A DNA stretch of 64,000 nucleotides. Source: Brachionus manjavacas. Its lineage: Eukaryota; Rotifera; Eurotatoria; Ploima; Brachionidae. The DNA is taken from assembly GCA_019054805.1 (NCBI GenBank), contig JAHQIY010000001.1:1998501-2062500 (forward strand), written 5' to 3'. Shown here in pieces: positions 1 to 11,521 of the stretch. The stretch's first letter is position 1. The number at the start of each line of letters is the position of its first letter. The notes under the pieces were generated by a model. The model was not told where the DNA came from. It saw only the letters and a program-made list of their open reading frames with translations, and made no database searches. A program made the translations under genes and the position numbers.

Positions 1-218
1 CTGCAGTAAATGCCAGACATGTATTTTTCTCAAACAGAGTAGTTCCGCATTGGAATAGGTTGCCAGAAAACGTGGTGAAATCCAAGTCAACCGCTAATTT
101 TAAAATGGCTTTAGATAAGTTCAATGGAATCGGCTGCTACAGCATTACATGGCCAATTGGCGGTGATGGGCTTAGACAATCTACATGTTAGGTGTCGCAG
201 CAAGAACTACTACTACTA
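1..218 (+). mobile_element. 3' end of a non-LTR retrotransposon, cut by the window edge
   Basis: This segment is nearly identical to 30212-30424: the same reading frame, the same stop and the same run after the stop, ending in an ACT trinucleotide tract. It covers the last ~60 codons of the reverse-transcriptase-bearing ORF plus a short 3' tail. A few substitutions separate the copies. Trinucleotide-repeat tails are typical of some non-LTR elements. The upstream part lies outside the window. Confidence 0.8.
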
Positions 219-469
219 ATAAATTAAAGTGTTCTTATTATGCTAAATTCCATGAATTTGAAGAGGAGCCAATTCAATTAAATCCATTTTAATATAAAAA
301 GAAGTTATAGTTTTTATTTTGTAATATTTACAAAATTTCTTTCAAATCCTGAAAAATTTTTTTTTTTTAGTTTAGCTAGGCATAACAATACTAATTATTA
401 AAAAGACTCCAAAAATATTATTTTTTATACAGAATTGAAATTAATTGAATACTGCATACCTATTTTAAC

Positions 470-575
470 TTTCTCTTTAATTTATTTAACTCTTTTATTT
501 TTAAATTTTATTATATTTTTTTTTTTTAATCTAAAGGAGCAATAGCTCGGTACAGATAAACAAATAAATAATAAA
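470..575 (+). mobile_element. Isolated LINE 3' tail (hairpin plus AAATA-type repeat)
   Basis: A T-rich stretch is followed by GGAGC-4nt-GCTCGGTACAG and then AAATA repeats. The same arrangement ends the longer LINE at 49558-49605 and occurs at 38884-38925 and 39170-39210. It is best read as a severely 5'-truncated insertion of that family. Confidence 0.65.
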
Positions 576-797
576 AAATTTTTTTTATGTTTATTTCCTT
601 CATATTTCAAATTGTCATTCTAATTTTTAGTTATTTTTAACATTTAAATAATACTACAAATATTCTGCAAAATTCTAAAAGGGAAAAACTAATTAATAAA
701 TTAAAGATATTAAATTCTAAAAGTTTCTTTATGAAACTTGTGTCCTAATATTACGGTTAAAACGAACGCTTATTAGCATTATTTTAACAACAATTTC

Positions 798-1633
798 GTT
801 TAATTTTTGTGTTTGAATTACAAAATGAATCCAATGTTGAAATTTCATTCAAAAAGTGCGATGTTTCAAATAATTTTTTCAGTCCCAAATAAAAAAATAA
901 TTTTAAGTTGATATTGCAAGCATTTTCATATTTTTAATTAAACTTGATAGTGAAATAGAAAGAGTTTAATTTTTTTGATAAAAATTTGATAAAATAATTT
1001 TTTTGTTTTTTTTTAATCTGAAAGAGCTCTAGAAATAGCATTCGCTCTGATCCAATTGACCTGATATTACCCTTTCAACAATCTCATTTACCCAAATGCA
1101 CTCTCTACTTAAATCTTTGCCTTTAAACAAAAGTTATAAAAATTAAAGATAACTGAAATAAATTTTTCACCCTTCAAGTGTTTGACTTTCGGGAATAAAA
1201 ATATGCTCAACTTTGATTTTTTTTTGTAAATATCTTATTTTTGAATATAAGATTTAGTTCATTTAGTTCTTTTATAAATAGATGAAAAAATTTCAAAATA
1301 GTTAAATAATTTTTAGATTTGGTTAACTAATATAATATTCATAAAACCTGGGAACAAGAATTGTTCCAGTAACAGGTGAACCATAGTTCATTTGATGCAT
1401 TTTAACAAAAACTCAATTTATAAAATATCCAAAACAGAGCGTAGATAGATCGATTGAGGATCATCATATCACAAACTCAAAGTCGAAATTTATAAAAAAT
1501 AACAAAGTTTTTCATGCTTGCAATATTAAATTAAAATTAATTTTTTTTGAAACTGAAAAAAATATTTGAAACATCGCACTTAATCGATGTTATTTCAACA
1601 TACATTTTGTTATTCAAACACAAAAAATTAAAC
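798..1633. mobile_element. Foldback element with ~130-bp imperfect inverted repeats
   Basis: The left arm (about 798-935) reappears reverse-complemented at about 1505-1633. It includes the shared words GTGCGATGTTTCAAAT and ATTGCAAGCAT and a shared T-rich outer end. No transposase is recognisable inside. Probably a non-autonomous DNA transposon; exact ends and target-site duplication were not determined. Confidence 0.6.
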
Positions 1634-2949
1634 CATTTTCAAGATCCATTTAAAAAAAAAACCGAATTCATAATTTATCTATTTAATTAAATTTTAAAAA
1701 ACACCTCTAGAGTGATGAAAAAAAAAATAAAAAGAAAGAAAAATATGCATAAATTGTAAATAAAAATAAAACATAAAAGGACAGTTTATGTGTCCATAAT
1801 GAATAAGTTTGCTTTATTTAATAGAGATTATTTTAAAATCACATACTTTTGATTTAAATACTTTAAATTGGACAATGTAATGTAGTGAATCGAACATTAC
1901 ATTACCAACATCTCACTAAAGTAAGTTAGCTTTTTTCTGCGTGCACATGAGACGCCAAAAATGCGATTCGCATACGCATCAGATCAAGATCAAGCAAGTT
2001 TGATGGCCTGTTTGATTCAAAAAATCTGAGCTATTTAGGAAAAAGAAAGACGAAATATTATTTAAAATATTTATTAATATTCTTTTTATTTATTAAAATT
2101 AATTTGATATTCTAATTCAATAAATAATTTATTATTCATATATTATTTAGATACTTTATTTTTAAATAGTCAAAATTACAGCTTTTTAGTTTTTTAGAAA
2201 TGAGTTATTAAATATGCGTAATCAACTGAATATCAAATAACTGAATATTGGACCAAGAACAGTGTTCTAAACCAGAAAATAAAGAAAATTGGGAGATGTC
2301 AAAAAACATGACTAGCTAAGATAGACAACTAAGAAACAAAACTTGTAGTTTGAGTACCGCTTTGGACATTTATCTATGGAACCAAGACTGAATCAAAAAA
2401 AAATTAATTTAAAAATCACAAATCAATATAAAGAAAGAGTGATAGAAATTTGTCAGATTATCAAACCACATTGCGCCCCACACTTATCATATAACAAAAG
2501 AATACTTACTTTTGATTATCTAGGGTATACATTCAAATAAAAGAAAATTGAATCAATTTACAAAATTTAATTTAAATGATCATGATAAAAATATTATTAT
2601 TAAAAAATGTTTTAATTAATTTATAATTTTAAAATTTATGCATAGACATATTTTCAAGTATTGTGTATTATAAAGTATTAAATTTTTTGTCGAGTTTTGC
2701 AGATCTAAAAAAAGTTAAACATTGAATGCTAATTATTAAAAAATGTTTCTTTATTAAATTCTATAAAAAAATTATTTTTTTAATAAATTTTATTTTGTCT
2801 AAATTTAAGGGTATAGGGTTAGGGAATAAAATTCAGCTTCTTCTTACATTATTTAGAAGGATGTAATTATTTATCTAAGAAATTTTAAACTATTAATAAT
2901 AATGCTTTTATTAAAAAAAGTGAACTTTAAAAAAAATTGTTGATTTATC

Positions 2950-5158
2950 TTAAACGGGTTTTGTACAAGTGTGACCACAGCCATTAGAACACTAAAAGAT
3001 AAAAAAATATTTAAGTCCAAAAAACAAAATCTTATTAAACTTACGCATTTAAGATCATTTTCACAATCAGAATCTTCTTTGCACATTTCAACACAAATGC
3101 CAATTCCAGGCACTGGACATTGACCTGCTTTTTCCTCCTGCTTGATTACACAATTTGAGCTGCACTCTTCAATAGTTTCAAAATTATTCTGATTTCCTTG
3201 GCAGCCTCCATAGGTAAAAAGCTCGCATTCATTTTTTTCTGAGTTGTAAAAATATCTGGGAAAAGCTGCAAAGCATGAACCAGACTCTTTAGGTTCAAAA
3301 CACCTCTCATTTCCTTAAAAAAACATTTAATTTTATTTTTTTTTTATAACAAAATACCATACTTGCACATTCCCTTACACAGTCGGCCTTGTTTTCAAAA
3401 TTGTTCTCATTTCCTTGGCATCCACCATATATAAATCTGTCACATGTCCTTGTTTTCGAGTTAAAGTAAAATCTCGGTATGTAGGCCATACAAGGACCGC
3501 TGTCTTTTTCTATTTTGCATTTATCTGAAGAGCTTGGTATTCGATTTTTGGCGCATTTTGACTCACAATCTTCTAACCTTTCGAAATTGTTCTCATTGCC
3601 AAGACATCCGCCATAGTTGAACTTTTCGCACTTTTTTGTCTCTTTGTTAAAAAAATATCTTGGCAAAAAACCACGACATGGTCCAACTAATTTATCCAAA
3701 GAGCAAACATCAACTCTTTTAGATTCAACTAAAGCTGAGCAGTTTGCCAAGCATTCAGATTCAGTGTCAAATTTGTTAGCATTTCCCAAACAACCGCCAT
3801 AAAAAAACTCTTCACATTTGTTGGTCTTTGAATTGAAATAATATTTTCTGATCGAGCCCCGGCAAGGTCCAACATCCGGCTCTAATCTACACTCGGATTC
3901 ATCAACTTGATTTTTTTTCTCTACTTGGCATGTGTTTTCACACTGTGACACAGAATCAAATCTATTGTCGTTACCACCACATCCACCATAAACAAATTGC
4001 TCACATTTTTTATTTTCTTTGTTGAAAAAGTATTTGACAAAGTATCCACGACAAAGGCCTTTTTCACTCGGCAAACTGCACACATCTGCACCAGTATTCG
4101 TATTCGCCTTTTTCTCAATCAAACATTGCTTTTCGCATTCGTCCATTGTCTTGAAATTATTTTCATTTCCTTGGCATCCACCGTAGACAAATTCTTGGCA
4201 CTTTTGTGCATCCCTGTTGAAAAAGTAGCGTGTTAAAAGACCACGGCACGGACCACTCTCTTTAGGCTTGGAGCAAATATTTTCTTGGGAACTTTTTTTT
4301 GTCTGGCATCTAGCTTCGCATTCAATTAAGCTATTGAAATTGTTTCTATTGCCTTTACAGCCGCCATAATCAAATTCTTCACATTTACCAGAGTTTTTGT
4401 TAAAAAAATATCTTTTAAACAGTGCTCGACAGGGCCCTGTTTCCTTATCTAAACTGCACTCATCATTTTCAAAACTTTTCGAGCTTTGACTTTTCAAGCA
4501 TTTTCGCGAACAAAACTCGTAGGTTAAAAAATTATTTTCATTCCCCTGACACCCACCGTAGTTAAATGTAAGACAGTCCTTAGCTCGGGTGTCAAAATAG
4601 TAGCGAGGTTTGGACGCTTTGCAAGGTCCTGTCTCTTTTGGCAAAGAGCAAACATCCATTGCAGACTCTTGGCTAAGACAAGTGCAAATCGGGCAACCAT
4701 TCGAACTAATTATTTCACTGACCACAGAGTTAGAACTACAGCGACATAAAATGTTCGGACATGGCTCTAGAATTTTTATTTAGATCCTTTTTTTTTCAAA
4801 TAAAATTTTTCCAATTTTTTTACTTGTGCAAACTTTTTTATCTTTAGCCACGCAGCATTTTAGGCGATCACTACAATCGGAGTCTTGCTGACAAGTGCTT
4901 TGCTCAGCTCGCTCAAGCATGCCTGGAAGTGGACACTTTCCCGATTTTTCTACAGGAACACATTCGTATGTAGTTCTTGGCTCACAGTCGACTCCACGAC
5001 ACGCAAAGCCCTCTCTTACCTGGCACAATGTATCCTGGGGACAAAATGCTTTTTCGCAAGGACTTCCGCCAATGACCAAAACTAAATTTCAAGTAAAATA
5101 ATTGAAAAAATTAACCAAACTTACCAAGACTTAGACAAACCAAAATTTTAAGTTTCAT
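2950..5158 (-). CDS. Secreted multi-Kunitz protease inhibitor with WAP and antistasin-like domains
   Basis: Five exons join in frame: 5125-5158, 4824-5081, 3363-4766, 3045-3313 and 2950-2991, giving 668 residues. All introns have GT..AG borders. Order of parts: a hydrophobic signal peptide (about 1-16); a six-cysteine module (20-52); a WAP four-disulfide core whose CxxDSDC..KCC signature is visible; an antistasin-like segment (about 98-125); seven Kunitz domains in one large exon; an eighth Kunitz domain; and a final WAP domain ending KCCSNGCGHTC. Each Kunitz unit shows the C-x8-C start, the YGGC core and the NNF motif. The P1 residues after the second cysteine are K, R, R, R, R, R, M, F, so six domains should target trypsin-like proteases and two should have other targets. 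A role as an extracellular inhibitor is known for these families. The physiological target is unknown. The large central frame has no true ATG; its apparent start is an internal GTG. Confidence 0.88.
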
Positions 5159-8100
5159 CGCTAAATTTAAAAAATTTCTCTTTTTTTAATAATGTAATTT
5201 GCAGCAGAGAACGCTTGGTATTTATTTAGAAAAAAATGTTTTAAAAAGAGATGGGAGATAAAATTTAGATGGGAGTAGAAGAGCAATCGAAACGAGATAC
5301 AGTCAAGATAAAATTATTTTTTAGCTAAAAGGGCGTTTGGAACGAAAAGATAAATTCACGAGATGTTTTGCATCCTACACCTAGACACTTACAAAATGAG
5401 TAATCCGAATCAAATTTAACTTGAAATTTTCTTTTTGTTTATTTACCATCATTTTTGGCATATAATCTTGGAAGGTGATATTTAATCATTTAATCTCATA
5501 CGAAAATTTTATTATTTTTCGTGATTTCTAATATTCTTTTAGGCGATAGAAAAAAATTCAATTTTATACTATTTATTATAAATGATAGTTAAAAAGTCAT
5601 GAATATTAGAATTATTTTATTATAGTTTAATGTTGGAAACAGTTAACTCACAATTTAAAATCTCAATAAATTCTTTTTCTGATGAAATCAAAAATACATT
5701 ATTTAATTAACAGCAGAAAGCTTAAATATTATTTTAATAGGGTTAAATTTTTTTTTAAATGTTAAAATTGAATTAAGTGGTTTTAATTTCAAAACTATTA
5801 CAAAATTTCCCGGTAGTGCGGTTCTAAAATTGTCTTTATTAATTTTCTTTTTTAAATTCAATTTTCAGCATGAAAAAAAACACTTTTTTATAAGAAAATT
5901 TAATATAAAAAATTTTACAAATTTTAAAATTAATAACCTAAATCAATGAACTTGTATTAATTAAGACAATAAAATCAGTTGTTCAATTCAATTTACTTTT
6001 ACTAGTCTAAAAAAATATTAGTTACTGAAAAAAATTTCCAGAAATTCAATATTATTTCACTATCTATTTCTTTAAAAAAAAAATTTCGAAAAATTTTTAT
6101 TAAGAAAAAAAAAGTCAAGTATGCTACAGAAATTTTCTTTTTATTTAATAAAAAGGATAAAAATAATCAAACATTAATCAGGTTAAGAGTCGGTTTAAGA
6201 AATAGTCTTTCCGTAGAGTAAATAAAAATAATCGATAAAAAAAAGTATATTATCAAATTTTTGATTTAACTTTTAGTAAAAAAATTTAAAAGTTTGCCTT
6301 TTTTTTTTATTAATATTATTTTTTCAAAGAATTAAAAAGGACTTATCCGAACCTTTGAAAGGATATCTTTTATATTTTTATTAAAAAATCGTTGTCCTTT
6401 CTTATTATAATAAATTGATCAAAATTAAATTTATTTTACATTTTATAAATTTTTTTTTGTATTTTGGCACAAAATTTTACCTTTTTAGCAGAAACCCTAC
6501 AAAGCATCTTTTAAATATTTAAAAAATTAGCCCTAACAAAGATTCAAAAATATCATAGAAATACATTCAAAAAGTGTGACCAGACTACGATGTCCCAAGA
6601 TATAGATAATTCTAATTTTCGTTCTGTAAATATACTAATTAGAACATTTAACTACCGAATGGTTAAGAAAAAAAAATATCGTTTTTAGGTCTTTAAAAAA
6701 ATTTGCCATTTACCGATTGTCAAAATAAAAATTTCCCTATTTTTTAAGGTAAAAATGAGTCTAAAAGACTATTCATAATTCTAAATTTTTTAAAGCACAA
6801 TTAAATTTAAAATTAAATTTGAAATTGCAGGAAAAAAAAATTTTAAAATTTAAAAAAATTTAAATTTAAGCTCACATTCCAAAAGACTTCCAAATTCAAA
6901 CATTGGTTCTGGTAAAAGAAAGACGTCATTATCATTAGAAAAACAGCAAAGCAAAAATCATATTCAGATTCTTAGTGAAACCTCAAAATTAAATTTTATT
7001 TTATTGATAGCTATTTTAAATTTATCATTTTAAAAATAAAAACTTTTTTTGTCATCATTTATTTTAGAAATTTATTTGTCATTTGGAAAAAAAATTTATG
7101 TTAAGTCTATAAATTAAAAAATTTTAATTAAAAAAGTGTACATCACTCTATGTACTGATGTAAAAGACGAATTTTTTAATAAATTCCATTAAATCTTTCA
7201 CATGAAAGCTCCCTCTTTTTCAATTTTCAACATTAAAAAATTTATTTTTTTTATAAAAAAATTGAATTAAAAAAATTTCAATAAATTTAAAATAATGTGA
7301 GGTTTAAAACAAAATTAATAACCTAAATCAATCAAAATGTAATAATTAACACAATAAAATCAGTTGTTCAGTTATTTTCATTCGGAATCATTAATGAATT
7401 AATCCTTAATAATCTTAAACAGTTAAAAATAATCAATTTTTTTAAAAAATGACTCTTCAGCTATTCAATAAACTTCTAAAAAAAAGTGCTAGTCGAAAAA
7501 AATTAAAGTTACTCGAAAAATTATCAAAAATTTCTTTTTCAAAAAAACAAAAAAACCCTTAATTGGGATATTAAAAGATATAAAAAAATTTCTAATACAT
7601 AAAAAATATCATAATTTATGCTTTACAATATTTTTTTTACAATCAAAATTTAATTAATCTATTTTTATTCTTTATTAGTTTAATATTTTTAGCAAAGACT
7701 TTCTTATTAAGACGTAAAATATAAATATTTAAATTTTTAATTGTAGGGCATTTTGTTGAGTATTGGGTGGGCTTAAGTTTGGCAGATTTGTTCTTCAATT
7801 AAAGATAAACATTTTTGAAAAATCATTTGGGTTTAGGAAAAAAGAAAACGATTTTATCAAATAATTTTAAAATAGAAAATTCAAAATTTTTACAGCTTAG
7901 AATCTGATTTTTTTCAATATAATTTTTATTAATTAAAGATTAGAACAATTTAGTCTTTTTTGATTATTTTTATATCTAAAATTTTTAGTAATATTCTCTT
8001 TGTTTAATGAAATTTTTGTTTAAACCGAAACACATTTATTTAAACTTTTACTGAAATTTTATCTTCATATTTAAAAAAAGTCTTGGTGGACTAAAAATAA

Positions 8101-9198
8101 GTCATTAAAAGACAAACGAGAACTCTGGAGGTACTCAATATTTTCAAATAATTTTTTAATTTATTTTTATCTTCAAGGAGCTTATAATCCACCCTACGTC
8201 ATCACTTGATCAAAGCTTCTCAACTGACGCGCAATGATAAGTAAGAATTAATACACTTTTTACATATCTCAGAAGATAGACGCTTCTGAGATATGTGACA
8301 AGTGTATTAATGAACATTTATGTGCTGATAATACAATCAGTAAGGTAGTCGGATTGTCAGTAGATTTTGAACTATCTAATGACGAATGGCCTCTAGAGAA
8401 GTTAAAAACTAAATTGGTTATTAAAACCCTAAGAGGACCTAAAAGACAATGATCTCAACCACTTTAGACAAGCTATCGAGTTCTTTGAGATCATTTAAAA
8501 AGATTAAAACTTTTTTTTGAAAAAAATATAAATGATATTGGGTTAATTTTAAGTTAATGTCTAAATTTAAATTTCAAAATTAGAATTTTTTCAAGATAAT
8601 AATTGATTAAACATTATAAAAAAAAGTGAGATAATTTGTTATTTTTGAAAAAGTTAACATGTTAAATTAACGTGAAAATTTTTTACTTTCATTTAAAATA
8701 AGGATTGGAAAGAGAGCTTTTTTTCGCTCGAAACTACCAAAACACCCTTACTCCAAAATTATTTTAGAAAAAAAATTCAAAAATTTTGATCTTTTCTTTG
8801 ACTGAAAATTTTACATTTTTTTCAAGAATCAAAAATTCACAATAAGCTGGAATAGTCTTCCTTAAAAAACAAAGGTGATGAAAAATTAAATTTTAATACA
8901 CCTTAAGTCACGGATTGTGTTGTAACTAAAAGACCGATCTCCTCAATAAAATTTTTAAAATCAGCTCTTTTTTTCCGGAAATTATTATTTAGATTATAAA
9001 TTAATAATACAAATTAATTTTTAGGATATCATGACAAATTAATCGATCAAAAAATTCTGAAAAATCTCCATCTTTCTATATATTAATAAAAAAAAATACA
9101 GATTTTTATTATTTATTAAAAATTGCTATAAAAACAAATAGAAAAACTATCTTCGTTTTTAATATAAAATTTACAATAAAAAAATATTTGAAGAAAAT
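5159..9198. other. Gene-poor AT-rich intergenic stretch
   Basis: No gene is supported. A roughly 65-bp direct repeat occurs at 5930-5995 and 7315-7376 (both contain CAATAAAATCAGTTGTTCA). A strong hairpin lies at 8248-8310. A 60-codon open frame runs from about 8273 to 8452. Confidence 0.5.
8248..8310. repeat. Near-perfect 28-bp hairpin with 7-nt loop
   Basis: Arms 8248-8275 and 8283-8310 pair at 26 of 28 positions around a 7-nt loop. The size and shape resemble a pre-miRNA, but a short palindromic transposon relic would look the same. The right arm overlaps an open frame to 8452. Confidence 0.6.
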
Positions 9199-9817
9199 TT
9201 AGTGATGTTTATGTCCACCCATTCCTTTGAGTGTTCCAATAGCACCAAAAGCTTCGCTCATTTCTAGCCTTCCATTACGATTTTTATCAAATTTTTTAAA
9301 TGTGGTTCTGGCAATTGATTCCCCTAAAAATCCTAGTCCCATTTGTCTTGCAGCAATTACGAAATCTATTAAAAATAACCTTTAACTTAAAAAAAACTCA
9401 ATATTAAAAAATACCATTTTCAGTTATATTTCCATCTCCATCTCGATCCAAAGCTTTTAGAATGCTCATTGAATGTCCATGATTACTTTGTGGTGGAACG
9501 CCTGATCCATAATTAGGAGCGTTTGTAGGTGGGATACCGGCCGGTGCGTATCCAAAACCAGGTCCAGAAGGAGTTCCATAGCCCCCAAAGCCAGATGCGT
9601 AATTTTGAGATACATATCCTTGATGGCCATAGCCAGGTGCTCCATAGTTTGGTTGTCCGTAATCCATCGGGCCGTAATTTGAGTACGGATTGTTAGGTCC
9701 AATATTATAAGCAGGATTCGGATTATAATTCGGATAACCTGCACTGTTATTATGATTAGTGTCACCACTCGTGGAATTTTTAAAAAATTGTTTTCCCATT
9801 TTCATTAGATGATCCAT
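9199..9817 (-). CDS. EF-hand calcium-binding protein with Gly/Tyr/Pro/Asn-rich N-terminus
   Basis: Two exons (9415-9817 and 9199-9365) join across a 49-bp GT..AG intron to give 189 residues, starting from the ATG at 9817. Residues about 20-110 are low complexity, rich in N, Y, G and P with repeated YG and NYG words. The intron interrupts the first EF-hand just after DRDGDGNITEN. After splicing, loop position 12 is Asp rather than the usual Glu. A second, canonical loop (DKNRNGRLEMSE) follows, and the protein ends in a His/Gly-rich tail, GGHKHH. A disordered Gly/Tyr/Pro N-terminus before EF-hands recalls penta-EF-hand proteins (sorcin, ALG-2/PDCD6, peflin). Only two loops are visible here, so family membership is unproven. 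Calcium binding is inferred from the loops. Confidence 0.78.
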
Positions 9818-11521
9818 TTTAAAGTTATGTTATCCCAAAATGTCTTCTTATATGCTAGAATAGTATTATGAAATTACGAAATGTTTTAAAATTCAATTTT
9901 TATTGTATAAATAATTTTTGAATCATTATTTTATATCCAGACGTCAATCTATTAAATATTATAATTTATTTTCCTGGTACCTAAAGCATGTTACCTCTGC
10001 AATTCTTTTTGATCTAGTCATAATTATTAAGATAATAAAATCATTTTAGAACGAAATATTTTTTATTTATTCATTGAAATAAAAAAAGAATGAATGGGCG
10101 AAATTTTTTTTAATTTTCAAAGTAAAAATTATTTATTTTAAGATTGTTTTAATTAATTAAATTGGTAAATTGTCCCTTTTTAAGAAACGTAATTTCTTAT
10201 TATTAACTTTAAATGGTATAAGCTTAAGAAAAATTATGATAATTATTATAATTGAGACTCAATAGAAATTTTGAATTAGAATCCACTTTTGTTAAGGTGA
10301 GCCAAGAATTTTGCGTAATTTTTTTCATTAAAAAATAAAGATTTTAAAATGATGTGATATTATAAAGGCATTTAGTGAAAATAAAATAAGAAATCTTAAA
10401 TACAATTTAAGTAATAAAAATAAATTAATTGTGCGAACAAAAAAAAACAAAGCTTGGCGAGCTAACTTTTTATATTTTTTTCCCCAAAATTAATTAATAA
10501 TTTTGTTATTGATCATTTATGTTTATCCTTTAATCATTTCAAACATTTATTTTTAATAATATAAATATAATTTTTCCTAAATCAATTAAAATTTTTGATA
10601 AATTTAAATTGTATTTTTGTAAACCAATTTAAATTAAGTTAAGTAAAATAAAATTAAAAAATAAAAATAAAAATATGAATAAGTTTTGTAAGAGTTAAAT
10701 AACCTGGAATTAAAAATAGATATACTTAAGCATGATGAAGTTTGCGACACGTGTTTACAGAATTGAAACTTCACGAAAGCAAGACAAAAAAAGAATTAAA
10801 AGTAAAATTGAATAAGACAAAATTATTGCTGTAAAATTTTTTTTTTTTTTTTATTTTTTTTTATATCTCCTTTAAAATGTTAATTGTTAATTTCAATAAT
10901 TATCCAACCGACTCAAGCCGAACTAGGAGTAGGAATCAGCAATTAAATTACCATAACAATCTTTTAATATAAAACTTTCTGATATTTTGTATTTTAATGA
11001 ATTATTTATTTTAATTGAAATAAATGAAGAGTTAATCAGTCTATTCAATAGATAAGGGCATTAGCCTGTTGATTAAACTTGAAACTTAAGGGTGACATTA
11101 TTTCCTCAAAGTTTCTAAATTTTTTAATACAATTATTTTTTACCATTTCTTTATGAGCAAATCAATTTTGTCAATATTTTGAAATTAATTGCCCTGAATT
11201 CTGGTCCCAAATATTTAATTCTTTTAGAAATCAAATTTAAATTAGCCATTTATCTTTTATTTAATTAAGCAAAATGTTGTCAGCATTTTTCTCTTGACCT
11301 TTTCTGAGCATGAAATTCTTATTCCTAGTCAGCAGATTATTAATACAATATGTAATTATGTTTTTAATTATTTAATTTCAAACATATTAAAGCTTTATTG
11401 AAAATTTGCTTTTAATAATAATAATAATATTTTGTAAATTCTAAATGGCATAAAAAGAACGATCCAACAATAACACTATAAATTTAAAGTAATCCAAAAG
11501 GTAACTAATATATTTCAATTG
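9818..11521. other. Intergenic AT-rich stretch
   Basis: Nothing coding or structurally distinctive was recognised apart from homopolymer runs, for example a long T tract near 10837-10862. Confidence 0.5.

Larger units (their letters stand above)
219..2949. other. Gene-free AT-rich stretch with repeat debris
   Basis: No coding exon could be supported. It holds a LINE-type 3' tail near 470-575 and an inverted-repeat element at 798-1633. A less AT-rich patch around 1880-2000 includes a 10-bp inverted repeat (1874-1883 with 1894-1903), function unknown. Confidence 0.6.
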
